From: Porticoccus sp038143955
Lineage (GTDB): Bacteria; Pseudomonadota; Gammaproteobacteria; Pseudomonadales; Porticoccaceae
Direction: 5' to 3'
Assembly: GCA_038143955.1 (NCBI GenBank)
Contig: JAYQMT010000005.1
Location: forward strand, 1,178,001-1,242,000
DNA: 64,000 nucleotides
In this document: positions 49,286 to 59,129 of the stretch, one piece after another
Numbering within the stretch: the stretch's first letter is position 1
How the letters are laid out: each line of letters opens with the position of its first letter
Notes under the pieces: generated by a model
The model's database searches: none
Told to the model about the DNA's origin: nothing
What the model saw: the letters and a program-made list of their open reading frames with translations, nothing else
Made by a program: the position numbers and the translations under genes

Positions 49286-51244
49286 TCAGCACATATCCTC
49301 CCACGGGTTATTCTTATCAAACACTATATTCTTATGGTAGCCTGGTATTTTTATATGGTCAGAGGTAATTTCAATATCTTCTTCTTCAACTAACGCTTCA
49401 CCAAAGCGGTAAACTATTTTTATAGCTCCTTTATCTGCATTTTCAGCATATTTTTCTGCTTCGTGACGGGTTTTTTCTCTTAAGTTTACGTATTCCCCAT
49501 ACACTCCGCTATGTCTTGCTTCTAACATTTTCTCTACTTCAGAGGGAGAAATGACTACAGCTGTCGCATTATTGCCTCCAAATCCCTTTGAGTTAATGAA
49601 TGCGACTTTCATTTTTCGATCTGTCAAATCCAAATCCTCCAAAGGAAACAAAAGTCTATCCTGGAAAACATCTTCAGCTATCTTATCTACTGTTTTGATA
49701 CCGGGCAATATATTATATTTAAATGTTCCTAAGGCAAAAGCTAATTGATCTCCACTTGCGGCTGCCAAGGAGTGGCCAACAAAAGCTTTTGCTGCTGTAA
49801 CAGGCCAATCCTTGATAGCAAATGCTTTTGCTACACGATCAAAGATTCTAGATTCTGTAACTCTATTCACTGGAGTACTAGATCCATGGGCATGAATGAA
49901 ACTATGTTCACATACTGCCGATTTACCAACTATTGAAACCGCCGATGCCACCGCCTTAGCAAATGACACATAATTTCCAATGCCAGGAGCTGATATAGAT
50001 CGTTTGATTCCGTCAGCATTTGTATATACATCAGGTACAGCGCCATGAATATCTGCTCCGAGATCTACAGCAAGAGCATCATCCATAAGAACAATATATT
50101 GAGAAGCCTCACCAATTGTAAATCCACAATTTTCCCCAAAAGGCCTACTGGCATTTCGCCAGTCTGGAATTTTTGAAGAATCCAGTTTGCACAGATTAGA
50201 GTCTGTTCCTAATGCCCCCATACTGGTAAATCCTTCCATAACTGCTGGAGTTAATCCAGCTTCAGCACTACCTATGATTGCTACTCTTCTCCGTCCATTT
50301 TTAATATCCTGAACTGCTCCTTGCAGAACGTACAAGAAAGATGCACAGGCTCCTGTTATTGCAGCGGTATGGCCAACACTACCCACAACATAGGCATTAA
50401 TAAAATCTGCCGGCATTGTATTTAAACCCATAGCATATTGTTTAGAAGTTGTTCTTTCTCCCATTAATCTTGCTTGTAAAAGTCCCCCTAGTCCTTCTTT
50501 AGAAACCTGACCCATAATACTTGTGCCGTATACTCCTACTTCATCGGGATGCACGCTGGAAGCTATTTTTTCCCAGGGAATACCGACAGAAGCTAACGCG
50601 TCACTCGCACCTAGTAGAGCTAATTGAAGGCCCCTTGGATGAAAACGAGAATTATATTGTGCACTTGGATCAAAACCTGTGGGTAGTTGGCCCCCAGCTT
50701 TAGCTGCCTGTTCGGTGTATGTGGGAATCAAGAAATCAACTGAATTTTCAATACCAACTTCGCAAATATCATCATCTAGATATTTTATATCCCATTGGCT
50801 TGGAATAACTAGAGGTAGGTCTCTCTTTGCGATTTTAAAGAATATATTTTGTTTATCTTTTGATTCTACTACTACGCGCTTATGTCCATATACTTTTTTT
50901 GGATCGAACAAATTATCTTCTAAGCGTCGTATGAGAGTTCCTTTTAAAACTAAATCTTTATATTTTTTTACAACTTGAGTCTGTGTAAGATTGTTTTCTT
51001 GATAATCTATGTAAAATTGGTCATTCCATGATACCAATTTCATAAGGCAGGCTAAGCTAACAATTGTTTGTTCTTGTTCTTCTCGTGAGTTAGACTCTAG
51101 CACTAGTCGCCGAAAGGCTTGATGTGAAGAACTTCGTCCAGCAGCGTTATATCCACCAAATCCTACGATAACCGGCAAAGCTGCATTGATTGAAGTAACA
51201 CTCTTGTCTAAATTAATTTCGCACAAAATTGAATATGTACACAA
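49286..51244 (-). CDS. fabY: beta-ketoacyl-ACP synthase FabY
   Basis: A large (about 630 to 650 residues) beta-ketoacyl synthase that matches P. aeruginosa FabY (PA5174), which starts fatty-acid synthesis from acetyl-CoA and malonyl-ACP in place of FabH. Conserved LPVIVGFGGYNAAGRSS lies at the start. The catalytic Cys is in AITGACASFLYVL, and the two His are in IHAHGSSTPVN and AFVGHSLAAASGDQ. A long N-terminal extension before the thiolase fold is typical of FabY. The TTG at 51244 gives 21 extra residues before LPVIVGF. A lost base near 51185-51190 could have hidden an ATG closer to it. No fabH is seen in the window. Confidence 0.92.
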   Translation of the reverse strand: MCTYSILCEINLDKSVTSINAALPVIVGFGGYNAAGRSSSHQAFRRLVLESNSREEQEQTIVSLACLMKLVSWNDQFYIDYQENNLTQTQVVKKYKDLVLKGTLIRRLEDNLFDPKKVYGHKRVVVESKDKQNIFFKIAKRDLPLVIPSQWDIKYLDDDICEVGIENSVDFLIPTYTEQAAKAGGQLPTGFDPSAQYNSRFHPRGLQLALLGASDALASVGIPWEKIASSVHPDEVGVYGTSIMGQVSKEGLGGLLQARLMGERTTSKQYAMGLNTMPADFINAYVVGSVGHTAAITGACASFLYVLQGAVQDIKNGRRRVAIIGSAEAGLTPAVMEGFTSMGALGTDSNLCKLDSSKIPDWRNASRPFGENCGFTIGEASQYIVLMDDALAVDLGADIHGAVPDVYTNADGIKRSISAPGIGNYVSFAKAVASAVSIVGKSAVCEHSFIHAHGSSTPVNRVTESRIFDRVAKAFAIKDWPVTAAKAFVGHSLAAASGDQLAFALGTFKYNILPGIKTVDKIAEDVFQDRLLFPLEDLDLTDRKMKVAFINSKGFGGNNATAVVISPSEVEKMLEARHSGVYGEYVNLREKTRHEAEKYAENADKGAIKIVYRFGEALVEEEDIEITSDHIKIPGYHKNIVFDKNNPWEDMC

Positions 51245-51309
51245 TATTTACAGTCTATCAGGCTATACTTTATTGACTTTTGTCTTTTATAGCCATATAT
51301 TTGTTTATT

Positions 51310-52326
51310 ATGGACAAAAATGATCTAAAAAAAGAACCACCGCTACGTATAGCGACTCTACTTTACAATAATATCCTCGGAACTAGTGCTACACTCCCTG
51401 TAGAAATGCTCCGTACTGCTGAAGCATCAGCTCGACCCAAAAATCAAAATACTAGAAAAATTGAAGCCTTAACTCTCTCCATTGATGAAAAATTTATAAC
51501 TTCCCCCTCAGGTTTTGATATTCGTCCATCAGCAGTAATAGATGACGAGCAAAATTTTGATATTATTAATTTACCAGCGCTATGGAGGAACCCAAGACCA
51601 GCATTAGTTAAATACAAAAATTATATACCCTGGATAATTAATCAAGCGGCTAATGGAGCACTTTTTGTTGCTGTTGGTACTGGTGTCTGTTTTCTTGCCA
51701 AAGCAGGGCTACTAGATAATCAGCCAGCTACAACTCATTGGCATTATTTTGATCAGTTCCATAAAGACTTTCCAAAAGTTTCGTTGAAGAGACAATACTT
51801 CATAACACAAGCTGGAAATCTTTATTGCGCTGCAAGTGTAAATGCAATGGCTGAACTAATGGTCCACCTCTCAGCGAGGCTTTATGGAAGAGATGCAGCT
51901 AAACAAGTTGAACGTAATTTCTTTCATGAAATTCGTAGCTCATTTAAACCTATTAGCTACTTCTCTGACGAAGTACAACAACATCCAGATGAACAAGTTG
52001 TGCAAGCACAAATTTGGCTGGAGGATAACTTTAGTAAGTCTATTTCAATCAATATGGTGGCAAAAAAATTTCAATTTAGCACTAGAAACTTTAATCGACG
52101 CTTTAAGGCCGCTTTAGGAGAAACACCTCTGCAATATCTACAGGCTGTACGCTTAAAAAATGCTGGAGAGTTACTACAAAAATCGAACCTTACTATCTAT
52201 GAAATTGCAGCTCATAGCGGCTACCAAGATGCAGCATCGTTTAGTAAAATTTTTAGCAAGTATTATGCTGCTTCTCCAAGCAAGTACAGAGAAACTGTAC
52301 GTGCGAAACTTTTCAGCACACATTAA
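51310..52326 (+). CDS. GlxA-type AraC-family transcriptional regulator
   Basis: A 338-residue regulator with an N-terminal DJ-1/PfpI-like domain (RIATLLYNNILGTSATLPVEML, GALFVAVGTGVCFLAKAGLL) and a C-terminal AraC DNA-binding domain (NMVAKKFQFSTRNFNRRFKAALGETPLQYL, IYEIAAHSGYQDAASFSKIFSKYYAASPSKY). GlxA-like proteins usually sense nitrogenous or quaternary-amine metabolites. The ligand here is unknown. I choose the ATG at 51310. It is divergent from fabY across only about 65 bases, so it may regulate that gene. The gene is intact. Confidence 0.85.
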   Translation: MDKNDLKKEPPLRIATLLYNNILGTSATLPVEMLRTAEASARPKNQNTRKIEALTLSIDEKFITSPSGFDIRPSAVIDDEQNFDIINLPALWRNPRPALVKYKNYIPWIINQAANGALFVAVGTGVCFLAKAGLLDNQPATTHWHYFDQFHKDFPKVSLKRQYFITQAGNLYCAASVNAMAELMVHLSARLYGRDAAKQVERNFFHEIRSSFKPISYFSDEVQQHPDEQVVQAQIWLEDNFSKSISINMVAKKFQFSTRNFNRRFKAALGETPLQYLQAVRLKNAGELLQKSNLTIYEIAAHSGYQDAASFSKIFSKYYAASPSKYRETVRAKLFSTH

Positions 52327-52338
52327 AATTTAAAAAAT

Positions 52339-53676
52339 TTATTTTTTATTTTCACCGGGGTTAAAACTAAAGTCTGGGGCTTGAGGTGAAACTAATTCAC
52401 CAGCTATTGGTTTTTCATCAAAAAGATTTAATGTATCCACTTCGTTGCTACCATCTGAAATTAATGAGGTTTTATCTGCAATTTCATTCATGATATCAGC
52501 AGTATTTTTTGTTCCGAAAAGTAACTGGGATGATATATCTTGAATCACATTAAGCATTTTAGTGGCTTTAGAGCTCTGTTTTTCTTGTTCTAATAAAGAA
52601 TTAACCACAATATTAATTTTATCAACCAAAAGTGAAGAGGTGTCGTCGATTTTTTTAATCGTAAGACTCGCCTCTTCAGAAACTTTTTTATCTTTAGTAA
52701 TTGTATGTGCAACTTCATCTACTGAAAGGCTAAATGAATCAACTTGTTCTTGCATATCGTTGATCATTGAAGCTATATGCTTAATAGATGTCCCAGATTG
52801 CTTGGCCAGTTTCTGTATTTCTTCTGCAATTACTGCGAAACCCTTTCCAGATTCTCCAGCTGTTGAAGCCTGAATAGCTGCATTTAACCCGAGTATATGA
52901 GCCTGATCTGCCATATCATCGAGAGAGAAGGCTACACCCTCTATATCCTTAAATTTTTCACTTAGTTTCTTAATAATTTTAGTTTTATTATTAATCTTAT
53001 TTTGAGTATCTCTTAAACCTGTTACTGAGTTTTCAATAATTACATTGCTTTTTTTAGATAAAGCAGATATCTGCTGGACGTCAATAACTGTGTTCTTTAA
53101 TTCGGCAGATTGAGTTTGCATCGATGCTGCCATATCTCTCATCATCTTAATGGCAGTTGTTATTTCTTCTGATTGATATTCAGAGGATTCAGCTAATTGT
53201 GATGAAACTACCCGAGTTTCATTTACTGCTACACTAAGAGAAGCTGATATCTCTTGGGTGATTTTATTATGAGACATGAGACGACTGATAACCAAATTAA
53301 TAGCTTCACCCACCTCAAAATCTTTTTTAGTATCAGCATCTCCAATAAATGATGACTCATCTAACAATGAAAGTATGGCCTGATGATGAATTTTTTCTAT
53401 TTCTTTTCTTTTTACTGATCTCCGGTATATCTCTAATATAATTAATAGACATATCAAGCAGGTTACTATTGAGGCGTAGAGAATAGGGTGGGAAAATTTT
53501 TGATAATCATCCAATAATAAAACTACAGATATTGTGTTCATTAGTTGCTCTTGCATAAGTGGTAAAGAAAATACTTCCCAGGCCATATAACCTAAGAACC
53601 CTAGCAAAGCTAACAAAATGAGAGTCATTATTATCAAAGTTGGGGATTTTTCGGTCTGTTGTATTTCTTTATTCAT
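52339..53676 (-). CDS. reduced PilJ-like methyl-accepting chemoreceptor
   Basis: A 445-residue membrane chemoreceptor. Two transmembrane helices (about residues 14-36 and 65-85) enclose a loop of only about 28 residues, so there is no periplasmic ligand domain. The signalling hairpin tip is HILGLNAAIQASTAGESGKGFAVIAEEIQKLAKQSG, and the ILxLNAAIQAS form resembles PilJ more than ordinary chemotaxis receptors. It is divergent from gshB, where Pseudomonas has pilGHIJK-chpA. P. aeruginosa PilJ is about 680 residues, so this one is much shorter. No pilG, pilH, pilI, CheA or pilus gene is seen nearby. The gene is intact. Confidence 0.75.
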   Translation of the reverse strand: MNKEIQQTEKSPTLIIMTLILLALLGFLGYMAWEVFSLPLMQEQLMNTISVVLLLDDYQKFSHPILYASIVTCLICLLIILEIYRRSVKRKEIEKIHHQAILSLLDESSFIGDADTKKDFEVGEAINLVISRLMSHNKITQEISASLSVAVNETRVVSSQLAESSEYQSEEITTAIKMMRDMAASMQTQSAELKNTVIDVQQISALSKKSNVIIENSVTGLRDTQNKINNKTKIIKKLSEKFKDIEGVAFSLDDMADQAHILGLNAAIQASTAGESGKGFAVIAEEIQKLAKQSGTSIKHIASMINDMQEQVDSFSLSVDEVAHTITKDKKVSEEASLTIKKIDDTSSLLVDKINIVVNSLLEQEKQSSKATKMLNVIQDISSQLLFGTKNTADIMNEIADKTSLISDGSNEVDTLNLFDEKPIAGELVSPQAPDFSFNPGENKK

Positions 53677-53904
53677 GCCGGCCAGTCTCCAAAAGAAAAA
53701 ACTTAATATTTTATGTTGTTATCTTACCTTAAATACAAATTCCAATAACTAAAATTTTTATTACCAGTAAATAAATAATATAAGAGTAAGAAACATAAGC
53801 AAGTTGATATAGTTTTAAAAAATAAAGAATGATTTAATGGTAATAGGTATACCCCAGATCTGAAATAACGAACTTACAGAATTTGCTAACTCAAAGGCAG
53901 GCGC

Positions 53905-54849
53905 ATGACAAAAACTATCGGTGTTGTAATGGATTCTATCGAATCGATTACCCCATACAAAGATACCACTCTTTTATTGCTTTTGACTGCGCAAACTCGT
54001 GGCTGGAAAATTATGTATATGGAGCAAAATGACCTATACCTTAATGATAATATTCCTAGTGCGAGTATGGTAGAATTGAAGGTACAAGATGATGAGGTGA
54101 AATGGTTTTCTAAAGGTGATATTGAATTTCAACCCTTAAGTAATCTTAATGTAATTTTAATGAGAAAAGATCCTCCCTTTAATACCGAATATATTTATAC
54201 TACCTATATACTCGAAGCAGCAGAAAAATTAGGCGTAACCGTCATAAACAAACCACAGAGTCTTAGGGATTATAATGAAAAGATTTTTTCTACGCTGTTT
54301 CCCCAATGTATACCTCCCCTCATAGTTAGTAGCCACTCAGGAAAAATAAAAAAATTTCTTAATAAGCAAGATGAAATAATTCTTAAGCCATTAGACGGTA
54401 TGGGTGGGTCTTCTATTTTCAAAGTATGCAACTCTGATCCAAACCTAAATGTAATAATTGAAACACTTACCTGTAAAGGAACTCAAACTATAATGGCACA
54501 AAAGTTTATCCCTGATATTATTAAAGGCGATAAACGTATACTGATGATTGGAGGCGAACCTATTCCATACTGCTTAGCAAGAATCCCCCCGAAAGGAGAT
54601 ATACGCGGCAACCTAGCAATAGGTGGAAAAGGCATTGTACAAGAACTAGACGATCGTGATCTTTGGATTGCTAATCAGGTAGGTGGATTTCTAAAAGAAA
54701 AAGGGATCATATTTGCTGGTTTGGATGTCATTGGTAATTATTTAACGGAAATTAATATTACCAGTCCCACTTGTGCAAGAGAGATAGAGCGCGAGAAGTC
54801 GATCGATATTGGTGGGAAATTATTCGATGCGATCGAAAGGTATCTATGA
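53905..54849 (+). CDS. gshB: glutathione synthetase
   Basis: ATP-grasp ligase for the second step of glutathione synthesis. It begins IGVVMDSIESITPYKDTT, the family start. The ATP-binding region has ILKPLDGMGGSSIFKV and the end LDVIGNYLTEINITSPTCAREIE carries the metal ligands. The 314 residues are typical. The region 53677-53904 upstream has no gene. yqgE, which normally lies between gshB and ruvX, is missing. The gene is intact. Confidence 0.97.
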   Translation: MTKTIGVVMDSIESITPYKDTTLLLLLTAQTRGWKIMYMEQNDLYLNDNIPSASMVELKVQDDEVKWFSKGDIEFQPLSNLNVILMRKDPPFNTEYIYTTYILEAAEKLGVTVINKPQSLRDYNEKIFSTLFPQCIPPLIVSSHSGKIKKFLNKQDEIILKPLDGMGGSSIFKVCNSDPNLNVIIETLTCKGTQTIMAQKFIPDIIKGDKRILMIGGEPIPYCLARIPPKGDIRGNLAIGGKGIVQELDDRDLWIANQVGGFLKEKGIIFAGLDVIGNYLTEINITSPTCAREIEREKSIDIGGKLFDAIERYL

Positions 54850-54944
54850 TTTTTTATATGAAATCTAGAATATTTATACAGCTATAAAATTATATGGTTT
54901 AAATATGGTAGGGATAAGCAATCGTCAATAATGAAACTTGCACT

Positions 54945-55364
54945 GTGTTAGCCTTTGATTTTGGTACGCGCCAGATAGGTGTAGCTAGTGGCCAAAAATT
55001 ATTAAAGACTGCTAATCCTTTAACTATACTTAAAGCAAAAGATGGAATCCCTAATTGGAACCAACTTCAGAAGTTAATTAATGACTGGATGCCAGATCAA
55101 GTTCTTGTGGGACTGCCGCTCAATATGAACGGTAGCGAGAGTCAATTTTGTCTCAGAGCTCGAAAATTTGGTAGAAGACTGCATGGTAAGTATGGGGTAC
55201 AAGTAGCAATGGTAGATGAGCGGCTCTCCACATTTACCGCTAAAGATCGATATCAAGCAAAAAATCAACGGAATAAGTATAAAAAAATACTTGTAGATGA
55301 TATTGCAGCTGTATTAATTTTAGAAATATGGCTGGCAGATCAGTCTATTGGTATAAAGCCATAA
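54945..55364 (+). CDS. ruvX: Holliday junction resolvase-like YqgF/RuvX
   Basis: An RNase H-fold nuclease family protein needed for 16S rRNA 5'-end maturation. It has LAFDFGTRQIGVASGQ, LVGLPLNMNGSES, VDERLSTFTA and the final acidic IAAVLILEIWL. It has about 139 residues. The start is uncertain: the GTG at 54945 gives the family N-terminus LAFDFGT, but the open frame extends back to 54918 with no better codon, and no clear ribosome-binding site is seen. It is followed by yggS. The gene is otherwise intact. Confidence 0.92.
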   Translation: MLAFDFGTRQIGVASGQKLLKTANPLTILKAKDGIPNWNQLQKLINDWMPDQVLVGLPLNMNGSESQFCLRARKFGRRLHGKYGVQVAMVDERLSTFTAKDRYQAKNQRNKYKKILVDDIAAVLILEIWLADQSIGIKP

Positions 55365-55407
55365 AGGTTTCGAAGCGTTAAATAAAAATAAAATTTTAAC
55401 TGTGAAT

Positions 55408-56100
55408 ATGAGTGATGTACCTGAAAATTTAGCAAATATACATAAGCGCGTTGAGCTGGCTCTAGCAAGTTCGGGTCGGTCTGCAAAAGATATTATTCTC
55501 GTTGCTGCTAGTAAAGGTCAGTCGTCTGATGTCATAAGAGTTGCTTATGAGTGTGGACAAAGACATTTTGGCGAAAACTATTTGCAAGAGGCGCAAAAAA
55601 AACAGCATGAACTGGCCGACTTATCAGATATATATTGGCATTTCATAGGCCCGATACAGTCTAACAAAACAAGTAAGATATCAAATAATTTTGACTGGGT
55701 TCATACTGTTGACAGAATAAAAATAGCTGAAAGGCTGAACAACTCAAGAGATGCTAGCAAGCCTTTACTTAATATTTGTATACAAGTAAATGTATGTGAA
55801 GAGATTACTAAATCAGGAGTCTCCTTATATGACTGCATTAAAATTGCTAATATAATTTCAACTTTCCCTCATTTGAACCTTAGAGGTTTAATGGCTATGC
55901 CTAAAAATAATATGAATCATGAAGAACATAAAAAAGTGTGCGAAACTATGTCAAACCTTTTACTAGAAACAAGGGTTAACTCATCTAAATCAGCCACACT
56001 GGATACACTTTCTATGGGTATGTCATCAGATTTTGAACGAGCAATTAAAGGGGGTGCAACTATAGTTAGACTAGGCTCAGCTATTTTTGGCGCCAGGTAA
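55408..56100 (+). CDS. yggS: YggS-family PLP homeostasis protein
   Basis: A pyridoxal 5'-phosphate-binding protein (COG0325, PLPBP) that buffers PLP and affects amino-acid metabolism. The PLP lysine is in LVAASKGQSSDVIRVA. GQRHFGENYLQEAQKK and WHFIGPIQSNK follow, and LSMGMSSDFERAIKGG with FGAR at the end is diagnostic. I choose the ATG at 55408. A GTG two codons earlier is also possible. The length is about 230 residues. It lies directly before proC, a conserved pair. The gene is intact. Confidence 0.95.
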   Translation: MSDVPENLANIHKRVELALASSGRSAKDIILVAASKGQSSDVIRVAYECGQRHFGENYLQEAQKKQHELADLSDIYWHFIGPIQSNKTSKISNNFDWVHTVDRIKIAERLNNSRDASKPLLNICIQVNVCEEITKSGVSLYDCIKIANIISTFPHLNLRGLMAMPKNNMNHEEHKKVCETMSNLLLETRVNSSKSATLDTLSMGMSSDFERAIKGGATIVRLGSAIFGAR

Positions 56101-56133
56101 TAACTAAAGAAATTAATAACTAAGGACATTCAT

Positions 56134-56966
56134 GTGAATAAACCAAAAATAGCATTTATAGGTGGGGGCAATATGGCTAAAAGCCTCATAGGCGGGCTTA
56201 TAAATAAAGGTTTTTCATCGAGATATATCTGCGTTAGTGATCCAGTAAAAGAAAATCTTGATCAATTAAATCGCAAGTTTGGTATAGCTACTGCTTTAGA
56301 TAACTCGATTGCGGCTAAAGACGTGGACTTAATGGTGCTTTGTGTTAAGCCACAAATACTTGAATCGGTCTGCAAGGAGCTCCAGGCTTCTTTAAATCAA
56401 ACGCCCCCAGTAATTTCGATTGTTGCTGGTATACCTTTATCGTTGCTTATGGATTGGTTAGGAGAAGACACGCCGATCATTAGATGTATGCCTAATACAC
56501 CTGCACTAGTCCAAAGTGGAGCTGCAGGAATGTTTGCAAATCAAAAAGTTGATAAAAAATTACGTAATCTAGCTGAAGAAATTTTTAATGCTGTTGGTTT
56601 ATGCTGTTGGCTGGAGAAAGAAGAGGATATAGATCTTGTTACTGCAGTTTCTGGAAGTGGTCCTGCATATTTTTTCTCTTTATGGAGGCTATGGAAAAAG
56701 TAGCTATAGATTTAGGTTTAGATCAGGAGATTTCTAGAAAATTGGTTATACAGACCGTATCAGGCGCAGCAAAAATGGCAGTAGAATCTGATATGAATCC
56801 TACTGAACTGAGAACTTGCGTCACTTCACCTGGTGGGACAACAGAAAAGGCTGTTAATGCTTTCCTTGAGGGAGATATTATAGGGCTATTTAATAAAGCA
56901 ATGAATAAAGCTCTAGAAAGAGCTACGGAAATGGCAAAAGAAGCTGAAAATAATACTCAGAATTAA
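56134..56966 (+). CDS. proC: pyrroline-5-carboxylate reductase (frameshifted)
   Basis: Final step of proline synthesis. It begins KPKIAFIGGGNMAKSLIGGL, an NADPH-binding Rossmann motif. RCMPNTPALVQSGAAGMF and SGSGPAYFF are family hallmarks. At the T6 run 56670-56675 one base seems to be missing. The frame continues as FLFMEAMEKVAIDLGL, TVSGAAKMAVES and VTSPGGTTEKAV to the stop at 56966. The start is GTG at 56134. Repaired length is about 277 residues. It lies between yggS and yggT, the usual order. Confidence 0.95.
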
Positions 56967-57033
56967 GGTATAATTTATTTATAGCTTATTTCCCTATAAA
57001 GAATACGGCCACCACTAACCGGCAAAGATATCT

Positions 57034-57621
57034 ATGACAACAATGAGTGCAGTATCTACTTATTTAGTACAAACTTTAGGAGGTTTCTTTCTTACTCTAG
57101 TAATTTTGCGTTTTTTATTACAACTAGTTAAAGCAGATTTCTACAATCCTATATCTCTGTTTATAGTAAATACGACCCAATTAGTAAGTAGCCCTATCCG
57201 AGCATTACTACCACCATTTAGATCCTTTGATGTAGCTAGCTTAGTGCTTGCAATTTTTATTCAGTGGATGATTATACAGCTTACTTATACCATTAATAAT
57301 TTAGGTGTTGTAAATTTTTTCATAGCTATTTCTTGGGGTTTTGTTGGTGTTCTATCAGTGATTTTAAATATTTATATGTATGGTCTGCTTGCAACAATTA
57401 TTATCAGCTGGATTGCACCTCAAAGCCAACACCCCGCAATTACACTTATAAATCAAATTATATACCCAGCAATGGAGCCGTTTAGAAAAATAATACCATC
57501 ATTAGGTATGATAGATTTATCGCCTATGCTTTTTTTTATAGTCTTAAATGTAATCGATTACTTTATATACGGAATAGCAACAGAGCTTATGTTGCCATCC
57601 CATATAGTAGTTGGCATTTAG
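57034..57621 (+). CDS. yggT: YggT-family membrane protein
   Basis: An integral membrane protein of 195 residues with two YGGT repeats, each with a pair of hydrophobic helices. The conserved segments NPISLFIVNTTQLVSSPIR and HPAITLINQIIYPAMEPFRKIIP both end in a proline-rich stretch. The function is not settled. In other organisms it has been linked to osmotic stress and to membrane-protein complexes. It follows proC and converges on rph with four bases between them. The gene is intact. Confidence 0.9.
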   Translation: MTTMSAVSTYLVQTLGGFFLTLVILRFLLQLVKADFYNPISLFIVNTTQLVSSPIRALLPPFRSFDVASLVLAIFIQWMIIQLTYTINNLGVVNFFIAISWGFVGVLSVILNIYMYGLLATIIISWIAPQSQHPAITLINQIIYPAMEPFRKIIPSLGMIDLSPMLFFIVLNVIDYFIYGIATELMLPSHIVVGI

Positions 57622-57625
57622 ATAC

Positions 57626-58348
57626 CTATTGTTCCAATAATGCCTCATTCTGTAGTTTAAATAGATGATTAATACCGCTTTTGGCAAGATCCAACATCTC
57701 ATTGAGTTGCTGGTCGGTAAAAGGCGCCGCCTCAGCAGTACCTTGTATTTCAACAAACCCTCCATCACTATTCATGACAATGTTCATATCGGTCTCTGCT
57801 GTTGAATCTTCGTCATAGTCTAAATCTAATATTGAATGTCCTTCAAAAACACCGACTGAGACAGATGCAACCATCCCCACGAGTGGATTTTCTTTAATTT
57901 TCCCTCCTTGCTGAAGGCTCATAAGGGCGTCACTGAGTGCAACACAGGCCCCTGTAATAGAAGCTGTACGTGTGCCTCCATCCGCCTGAATAACGTCGCA
58001 GTCTATTTTAACAGTATTTTCTCCTAAAATACTGAGATCAATCACTGCTCTTAAAGAACGACCTATTAGCCTCTGGATTTCCTGTGTCCTACCAGATTGT
58101 TTGCCTCGGCTGGCCTCTCTGTTCATTCTTGAATTGGTAGAGCGAGGTAGCATGCCGTACTCTGCTGTAACCCAGCCTTGCCCCTTTCCCCGCAAAAAAT
58201 GTGGGACATGATTTTCTACACTAGCTGTGCAAATTACCTTGGTATCACCGAATTCAATGAGAACCGATCCCTCGGCATGTTTAGTGAAGTTTCGCGTAAT
58301 TTTAATATCACGTAATTGATTTAGAGAACGGCCACTGGGTCGATTCAT
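57626..58348 (-). CDS. rph: ribonuclease PH
   Basis: Phosphorolytic 3'-5' exoribonuclease that trims tRNA precursors. It has RPSGRSLNQLRDIKI, GKGQGWVTAEYGMLPRST, the basic RGKQSGRTQEIQRLIGRSLR, and CDVIQADGGTRTASITGACV. The 240 residues are normal (E. coli 238). It is divergent from gmk across about 160 bases. The gene is intact. Confidence 0.97.
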   Translation of the reverse strand: MNRPSGRSLNQLRDIKITRNFTKHAEGSVLIEFGDTKVICTASVENHVPHFLRGKGQGWVTAEYGMLPRSTNSRMNREASRGKQSGRTQEIQRLIGRSLRAVIDLSILGENTVKIDCDVIQADGGTRTASITGACVALSDALMSLQQGGKIKENPLVGMVASVSVGVFEGHSILDLDYDEDSTAETDMNIVMNSDGGFVEIQGTAEAAPFTDQQLNEMLDLAKSGINHLFKLQNEALLEQ

Positions 58349-58510
58349 ATTATTTGCTTCCCTTAAAATGAACGTTTATTTTAACTGATTTATTTCGCTT
58401 ATGTTCCTTCATGTTAATATATGATGAAATAATTTTATTTTAGAGCGATAGATTTCATAAATCGAATCTCTTTATCATTTACAAAATAATAATTGGAGGA
58501 AGTAAACTAG

Positions 58511-59129
58511 ATGTCTAAGCCAGGGACACTCTATATAGTTTCGGCACCCTCTGGTGCAGGAAAAACAACTTTAGTTGGAGCTCTTTTAAAAAAAAATGCC
58601 TGATGTAAAGGCTTCTATATCTCATACAACTCGCCCAATGAGACCAGGCGAAAAAGAAGGGGTCAATTACCATTTCGTAAGTGAAGAAATTTTTCTTTCG
58701 TTGGTAAATAAAGAAGCTTTTTTGGAGCATGCCCAAGTATTTAACCATTTTTATGGTACATCGAAAGAATGGGTTGAAAAGACACTATCTGAGGGAGTGG
58801 ATGTAATTCTGGAAATAGATTGGCAGGGCGCTGAACAAATTAGAGATTTAATACCTGAAAGTAAAAGTATTTTTATACTACCCCCATCTCTTGAGGCACT
58901 GGAAGAGCGGTTAATAAAACGTGGTCAAGACGATTCAACCGTTATTAAGCGACGTCTTGCTGCTGCAAAAGAGGAAATTTCGCACTATATGATGGCTGAT
59001 TACCTTTTAATTAATGATGGATTTGATGAAACACTAGTAGAATTCAACTCGATTATATTACATGAGCGTCTAAAACTTCAATCTCAAAAACAAAAAAATC
59101 TCAATTTACTCAATAGCTTGTTGTCCTAA
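58511..59129 (+). CDS. gmk: guanylate kinase (frameshifted at A9)
   Basis: Phosphorylates GMP to GDP. The P-loop is VSAPSGAGKTTLVGAL at the N-terminus, followed by ISHTTRPMRPGEKEGVNYHFV and VILEIDWQGAEQIR. The frame breaks at a nine-A tract, 58588-58596: with eight A it reads LLKKMPDVKASISH, with nine it ends at TGA four codons later. So this gene has one extra base. The start is the ATG at 58511 with GGAGGA ten bases upstream. Repaired length is 205 residues (E. coli 207). It lies ahead of rpoZ and spoT, the standard order. Confidence 0.95.

Noticed and set aside
54905..54931. ATG codons as the start of ruvX
   Set aside because: Neither ATG at 54905 nor 54931 is in frame with LAFDFGT; the first meets a stop after eight codons.
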